Source of the DNA: Campylobacteraceae bacterium
GTDB lineage: Bacteria > Campylobacterota > Campylobacteria > Campylobacterales > UBA6016
DNA: 8,316 bases
Reading direction: 5' to 3'
Assembly: GCA_022758985.1 (NCBI GenBank)
Contig: JAEMQC010000109.1
Coordinates: 1 to 8,316, forward strand
Position numbers and translations under genes: made by a program. The notes beneath the pieces were generated by a model. That model made no database searches and was not told the DNA's origin. It saw only the letters and a program-made list of their open reading frames with translations. Every line of letters begins with the position of its first letter. Position 1 is the first letter of the stretch. Shown here piece after piece: positions 4,762 to 8,316 of the stretch.

Positions 4762-5632
4762 CTACTCTCCTACATCTAAAATATGCTCTCACCGGAGCGT
4801 CAAACCCTTCGATTGTTTTGCTGTCGTCATTTGGGTCAAGGAAGCTATCCAGACTGAGTCCCTCTATCCAATCCGTCTTACGCTGCTCCGTTAACTCCGT
4901 CTTTTTGACGTCTATCAGCTCTATATGCTTAAATCCGGCTCTCTCAAGCCACGATCTCATCGTATCTACCGTCGGGATAAAATAAGCGTTACTCATTTTT
5001 GCATAGCTTACCGGAGGACATAAGGCGTAATATCCCTCTTTCATAATGACTAGATTGTCTATAAAAAGCTCTCCTCCATCGTTCATGCAAGCTTTTATCT
5101 CTTTAAGCGCAGCAATAGGATCCGTTCTATGATATAAAACGCCAAGACAAAATACTACGTCGCCCTTTATACCCTCACTGGTCATATCCTCCATGCCGAT
5201 AAGCCTAAACTCTATCTTATCGCTCCCTATAAATTTATTCATAAACAAAAATTGCAGGTAAAAAATAGGCCACGGGTCTATAGCTATAATCTTTTTGGGA
5301 TTAAAAGGCAGCATCTTAAAAGAGTAGTAGCCGTTATTGCAGCCTATATCTATGACGCTCTTATCTTCTATATTGATATATGGAGCCAAAATATTAAATT
5401 TGATGTAGCTATTCCACTCTGAGACTATCTCAAAATTATCAATCCGAAATGGTCCCTTGCGCCAAGGCATAAGCGCTCTCGCAATGGCATATATCTCTGA
5501 ATTCTCATCAAAACCGTATCCTGTATCCACAGATATACAATCGCCAAAGCTAACCACTGACGGATACTCAGGCATCCCTGCTAGGCGCTCATACAGCGGC
5601 TTGATATTTTTGGCTTCTAGTTTCTTATTCAA
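4748..5632 (-). CDS. cmoB: tRNA U34 carboxymethyltransferase CmoB
   Basis: CmoB transfers a carboxymethyl group from carboxy-S-adenosylmethionine (made by CmoA) to 5-hydroxyuridine at wobble position 34, giving cmo5U and wider codon reading. Diagnostic stretches are KGPFRIDNFEIVSEWNSYIKF (59-79), the Rossmann motif VIDIGCNNGYYSF (93-105), LGVLYHRTDP (163-172), NAYFIPTVDTMRSWLERAGF (215-234) and the C-terminal RKTDWIEGLSLDSFLDPND...KTIEGFDAP. The 294 residues are shorter than the 323 of E. coli, mainly at the N-terminus. Translation starts at TTG 5632, with the upstream lipoprotein gene stopping at 5636; no other in-frame start lies close, and AGGA precedes it at short distance. The hot-dog gene overlaps its end. 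CmoA is not in the window. Confidence 0.95.
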   Translation of the reverse strand: MNKKLEAKNIKPLYERLAGMPEYPSVVSFGDCISVDTGYGFDENSEIYAIARALMPWRKGPFRIDNFEIVSEWNSYIKFNILAPYINIEDKSVIDIGCNNGYYSFKMLPFNPKKIIAIDPWPIFYLQFLFMNKFIGSDKIEFRLIGMEDMTSEGIKGDVVFCLGVLYHRTDPIAALKEIKACMNDGGELFIDNLVIMKEGYYALCPPVSYAKMSNAYFIPTVDTMRSWLERAGFKHIELIDVKKTELTEQRKTDWIEGLSLDSFLDPNDDSKTIEGFDAPVRAYFRCRRVDGKR

Positions 5633-5635
5633 ATC

Positions 5636-5809
5636 CTATTTTCTCTTTGCGCCGATATTTATGCTGATTATGTCGTTTGGACACTCCCTGTGGAAGTTGC
5701 CCTCCACGTCGTAGTACTCTTTGCAGTCGCAATAGTACTCATTCGTAATGCCGCATTTTGAGTAGCAGCCCGCAAAAAACAAAGGGATAATTAGTAAAAA
5801 TATTCTCAA
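5636..5809 (-). CDS. 57-residue cysteine-rich lipoprotein (Cj0978c-like)
   Basis: This small gene starts at TTG 5809, read as Met. The product begins MRIFLLIIPLFFAGC, a lipoprotein signal with lipobox FAG-Cys15. The mature part is about 43 residues and polar, with cysteines 19, 27, 29 and 43 (YSKCGITNEYYCDCKEYYD...REC), enough for two disulphides or a metal site. It stops 3 bp before the cmoB start, so the two are probably cotranscribed. An AAGG lies 11 nt upstream of the TTG. The position beside cmoB and pepD and the size match the small putative lipoprotein I recall as Cj0978c of C. jejuni. Function is unknown. The start is only 25 bp from the divergent pepD start. Confidence 0.82.
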   Translation of the reverse strand: MRIFLLIIPLFFAGCYSKCGITNEYYCDCKEYYDVEGNFHRECPNDIISINIGAKRK

Positions 5810-5834
5810 AACCTAAAAACCTTTCGGAGAAAAA

Positions 5835-7100
5835 ATGACGCCGCTAGAAATATTCGAAAAAATAGCAAAAGATATTCCAAGATGTTCAAAAAATGCCAAC
5901 CAGATGAGGGATTTTATCGTAAGTTGGGCAAAAAATGCCGGATATACGGCGCAAACAGACGACGTCGATAATATCCTGTGCCAAAAAAACAAGCCAAAAA
6001 TCTGCCTCCAATCACACTATGACATGGTGTGCGTGGGCGACGTAAACCAAATCAAGCCAATAATCAAAGACGGATGGATGAGCGCCGAAGCATCGTCGCT
6101 CGGTGCGGACAACGGTATCGGAGTGGCTATGATGCTTGCCCTTATGGAGCATTTTGACGACGTGGAATTCTTGTTTACCTCGGATGAGGAGATAGGTCTT
6201 ATTGGCGCTAAAAATATGGGGCTTTCTATCTCCTCTGACAAAGTGCTAAATCTCGACTCCGAAGAGGAAGGAGCTATATATGTAGCCTGTGCAGGTGGGG
6301 TGGACATAAGTGCAACAAGGCAATATGAGACGGCAAGCGTGGACGGCGATTTTTATGAAATCTCTTTGCGAGGTTTGCCCGGCGGACACTCAGGGGTTGA
6401 TATAGACAAGAAAATCCCAAACGCAATAATAGAGCTAGCCAAAGCGTTAAAGTCCAAAAACGCATTAGTATCATCAATAAAGGGCGGAGAAAAAAGAAAT
6501 TCGATTCCGGCAAATGCCTCTGCCGTGGTCTGCCTCCAAAATAGTGACGGTCTCGATGGCTTTGAGATAAAAGCTTGCGAAAAAGCAAAGATAATCAAAG
6601 ACTCCGGCGGGCTTTTGGATATGCTCTGCAATGCTCCAAACGGCGTCTTTGAGATGGATTTTGAGCTCGGCATCCCTGAGAGTAGCGCAAACCTTGGACT
6701 CGTGTCGCTAGAGGGCGGAAAATGCGAAATTATATACTCGCTTCGCTCAATGAAACTAAGAGAGATGAATAGTTACGAAGAGGAGATTGGCTCATACCTA
6801 TCGAGCTTTGGATACAAAGTCGCCAAAAACGATTTTTACGAGCCGTGGGAGTGGAGTGCGGATGAGTTTTGTATTTTTGTCAAAAGCGTTTACAAAAAAT
6901 ATTTTTTAAACGCCAATTTCAAAGCCATACACGCAGGTCTCGAATGTGCTGCGCTCAAAAAACACTTTCCAAATGCGTCGTTTGCCTCAGTCGGTCCAAA
7001 TATAGAAAATCCTCACAGTATAAACGAGAGAGTTGAAATAGCCTCGGTAGAAAAAACGTACGAGGCTATTTTTGAGATACTAAGGCAAGTCTGCGCCTAG
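5835..7100 (+). CDS. pepD: PepD-type aminoacyl-histidine dipeptidase (M20C)
   Basis: This cytoplasmic di-zinc peptidase of family M20 cleaves dipeptides such as Xaa-His or carnosine-like substrates. All metal and catalytic residues are visible: His61 and Asp63 (QSHYDMV), bridging Asp92 (GADNGIG), Glu118 and Glu119 (SDEEIGLIG), Asp141 (LNLDSEE) and His394 (NPHSINERV). GLPGGHSG (180-187) lies in the inserted dimerisation/lid domain. At 421 residues it is shorter than the 485 of E. coli PepD and resembles the Campylobacter type (Cj0980). Specificity is therefore less certain than the family. The ATG at 5835 follows GGAG (5826-5829). Its promoter must lie inside the divergent lipoprotein gene, where GATAAT (5786-5791) is a candidate -10. 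The 3' end overlaps the convergent transporter gene by 35 bp. Confidence 0.93.
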   Translation: MTPLEIFEKIAKDIPRCSKNANQMRDFIVSWAKNAGYTAQTDDVDNILCQKNKPKICLQSHYDMVCVGDVNQIKPIIKDGWMSAEASSLGADNGIGVAMMLALMEHFDDVEFLFTSDEEIGLIGAKNMGLSISSDKVLNLDSEEEGAIYVACAGGVDISATRQYETASVDGDFYEISLRGLPGGHSGVDIDKKIPNAIIELAKALKSKNALVSSIKGGEKRNSIPANASAVVCLQNSDGLDGFEIKACEKAKIIKDSGGLLDMLCNAPNGVFEMDFELGIPESSANLGLVSLEGGKCEIIYSLRSMKLREMNSYEEEIGSYLSSFGYKVAKNDFYEPWEWSADEFCIFVKSVYKKYFLNANFKAIHAGLECAALKKHFPNASFASVGPNIENPHSINERVEIASVEKTYEAIFEILRQVCA

Positions 7101-8271
7101 CCATCTTGTACGCAATACCTATAAAAATAAAGGCAAAGCCCAAAATAAATAGCGTATTGCCCGGCGTAACCCCGTACTCCATCATAACGCCTAGCGCCAA
7201 GGAGGTAGTGCAAGCGCTCATAGTAAAAAACATATCGTTTATCGATACCACTCTGCCGTAATACTCATGGTCTATAGCCTCTTGGAGCATTGTCATCGTA
7301 AAAGACCAAATCGTAGTAGTAAAAAGACCGCAACAAAACGCTCCGACAAGAGAGAGCCAAAAATCATGGCTAAGCGCACCCCAGAGCATTATCGCAGCCC
7401 CCTGCGCCAAGAATATCCACGACAAACTCTCTTTGTTAATGATTCTGGAAAATAAAAACGGACCGATAACCAGTGCGGCAGACCTTATGGCGCCTATAAA
7501 ACCGATAGCGAGAGCTACCGATATGACGCTCCCATACTGCTGCTTAGCAAGCATCGTTACTATACCGTCAAATACGGTGAGGCCAACCGACGCGTGAAGC
7601 CCTATGATCAAAAGCAGTTTCGGCTTTTGCCTAAACACATAATATAGACCAGCCTTAAAAGAATCCAGATAGCTCCCGGTAGCCTTACCTATCTCTATAT
7701 TGATCTCCAGAGCGCTAAATATAAAAATAGCTAAAACAAAAAGAGAGGCATCTATCAAAAAAGCAGCCTTAATACCCATAAACTCGACGGCTAGACCGCC
7801 TAGAGCCACACCGACGGTAAAACAGACGGACCAAACTATGGAGTGTATCTCATTTGCCAGTTTTAGCTGTGATGGCTTCAAAATTTTTGGCATCAAAGAC
7901 ATCTCTGACGTAAAATAAAAACCTGCGGCTCCCATTTTTATATAAACTAGAAGCATTAAAAGCCAAATATATTCTGCGCCGTCCACCAGCACAAATAGCA
8001 ACGTACAAACCGCTTCCACCAAAAGAAGCGTATTCATAAGCCGCTTTGGCTGCAATCTATCTATTAGCGCACCGACAAAAGGCCCTTGTATGAGAGCTGG
8101 CAAAAAAGTCATAGAAACCGCCAAAGATACGACAAACGCCGATGCGCCGAGCTTGACAAGTAGCGCCAAAATAGCGACATGGCTAAACCAAGAGCCAAAA
8201 TAAGCTATTATCTGTACCGATGTCAAAATCCTGACAGTTTTGCTTTGTTTTAAAAATTGTATATAATTCAA
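7066..8271 (-). CDS. MFS transporter, EntS/CjaB-like (DHA3 type)
   Basis: This 401-residue inner-membrane protein has about twelve hydrophobic segments. MFS motif A lies in the loop after helix 2 (GALIDRLQPKR, 67-77). The MFS_3 signature follows helix 4: LMPKILKPSQLKLANEIHSIVWSVCFTVGVALGGLAVEFMG (about 126-166). This branch includes the enterobactin exporter EntS and macrolide efflux proteins, so proton-driven export is likely, but the substrate is unknown. Place and sequence type match Cj0981c (CjaB) of C. jejuni, beside the PepD gene. The start is TTG 8271, the only usable start in that frame, with GGGG about 8 nt upstream. It lies 24 bp from the divergent gene start at 8296 and contains that gene's promoter. 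Confidence 0.92.
   Translation of the reverse strand: MNYIQFLKQSKTVRILTSVQIIAYFGSWFSHVAILALLVKLGASAFVVSLAVSMTFLPALIQGPFVGALIDRLQPKRLMNTLLLVEAVCTLLFVLVDGAEYIWLLMLLVYIKMGAAGFYFTSEMSLMPKILKPSQLKLANEIHSIVWSVCFTVGVALGGLAVEFMGIKAAFLIDASLFVLAIFIFSALEINIEIGKATGSYLDSFKAGLYYVFRQKPKLLLIIGLHASVGLTVFDGIVTMLAKQQYGSVISVALAIGFIGAIRSAALVIGPFLFSRIINKESLSWIFLAQGAAIMLWGALSHDFWLSLVGAFCCGLFTTTIWSFTMTMLQEAIDHEYYGRVVSINDMFFTMSACTTSLALGVMMEYGVTPGNTLFILGFAFIFIGIAYKMARRRLALVSQK
8240..8267 (+). promoter_or_regulatory. Sigma-70-type promoter for the rightward gene at the edge
   Basis: A perfect -10 TATAAT (8262-8267) is preceded, 16 bp upstream, by TTGCTT (8240-8245) with T-rich DNA between, as in Campylobacter housekeeping promoters. 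Transcription would begin near 8274 and leave a leader of about 22 nt before the ATG at 8296. The promoter lies inside the first codons of the MFS gene on the other strand. Confidence 0.6.
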
Positions 8272-8295
8272 AAGAGACCCCGAAAGAGTATTAGG

Positions 8296-8316
8296 ATGCC
8301 AAATAGCTTATGCCAC
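8296..8316 (+). CDS. First codons of a rightward gene cut by the window edge
   Basis: Seven open codons (M-P-N-S-L-C-H) run to the end of the window. Support comes from the perfect TATAAT upstream (8262-8267) and a purine-rich GAAAGAG (8282-8288), 7 nt before the ATG. The fragment is too short to name a product. Some VOC/glyoxalase-fold proteins begin in a similar way, but that is a guess. Confidence 0.45.

Noticed and set aside
4762..4870. Sigma-28 promoter in front of the Cj0977-like gene
   Set aside because: No convincing pair of -35 and CGATAT-like -10 elements was found on the minus strand within the end of cmoB.
1..8316. tRNA or rRNA genes, CRISPR array, insertion sequence, phage or defence system
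   Set aside because: No cloverleaf, regular direct-repeat array, transposase, integrase or known defence protein was seen; the excisionase-like HTH protein stands alone, without an integrase.

Overview
The window looks like a piece of a Campylobacterota chromosome, most likely a Campylobacter species. The right half (hot-dog protein, cmoB, a tiny lipoprotein, a PepD-type peptidase, an MFS transporter) matches in content and order my recollection of C. jejuni Cj0977, Cj0976, Cj0978c, Cj0980 and Cj0981c. The secreted nuclease (Cj0979c) that I recall in that C. jejuni stretch is absent here. Coding density is very high, several genes start with TTG, and -10 boxes lie in AT-rich DNA with poor -35 boxes, as is usual for this group. 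The moderate GC content would suit a non-jejuni species, but I cannot name it.

Layout: (1) Positions 1-1044 hold a small regulatory module. It has the first codons of a leftward gene, a HemJ/CopD-like four-helix membrane protein (149-562, minus) and a divergent Rrf2-family regulator with three clustered cysteines (631-1044, plus). Three copies of a 20-bp palindrome, ATACYA-N8-TAGTAT, lie in front of these genes and are the likely operators of the regulator. (2) Positions 1048-2379 hold a leftward flgH - trmL - 33-residue membrane peptide operon, preceded by a good sigma-54 promoter, as expected for the flagellar L-ring gene. (3) Positions 2388-2536 hold the decayed remnant of an NSS-family sodium symporter, with only its N-terminal and C-terminal ends left. 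(4) Positions 2554-3715 hold, leftward, a glycine-zipper lipoprotein and an unrecognised 221-residue protein with an excisionase-like winged HTH followed by two copies of an 80-residue repeat. (5) Positions 3728-4321 encode a glyoxalase II-like hydrolase. (6) Positions 4318-5809 hold a leftward lipoprotein - cmoB - hot-dog protein operon. (7) pepD (plus) and the MFS transporter (minus) converge with a 35-bp overlap. (8) The right edge holds a perfect TATAAT box and the first seven codons of a rightward gene.

Working together: flgH and the Cj0977-like hot-dog protein belong to the flagellar regulons of C. jejuni. TrmL and CmoB both modify tRNA wobble position 34. The Rrf2 module looks like a self-contained redox, metal or nitrosative response unit. 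No tRNA, rRNA, CRISPR array, insertion sequence or phage gene was seen. The least explained items are the Rrf2 operator set, the repeat-containing HTH protein and the 33-residue peptide.
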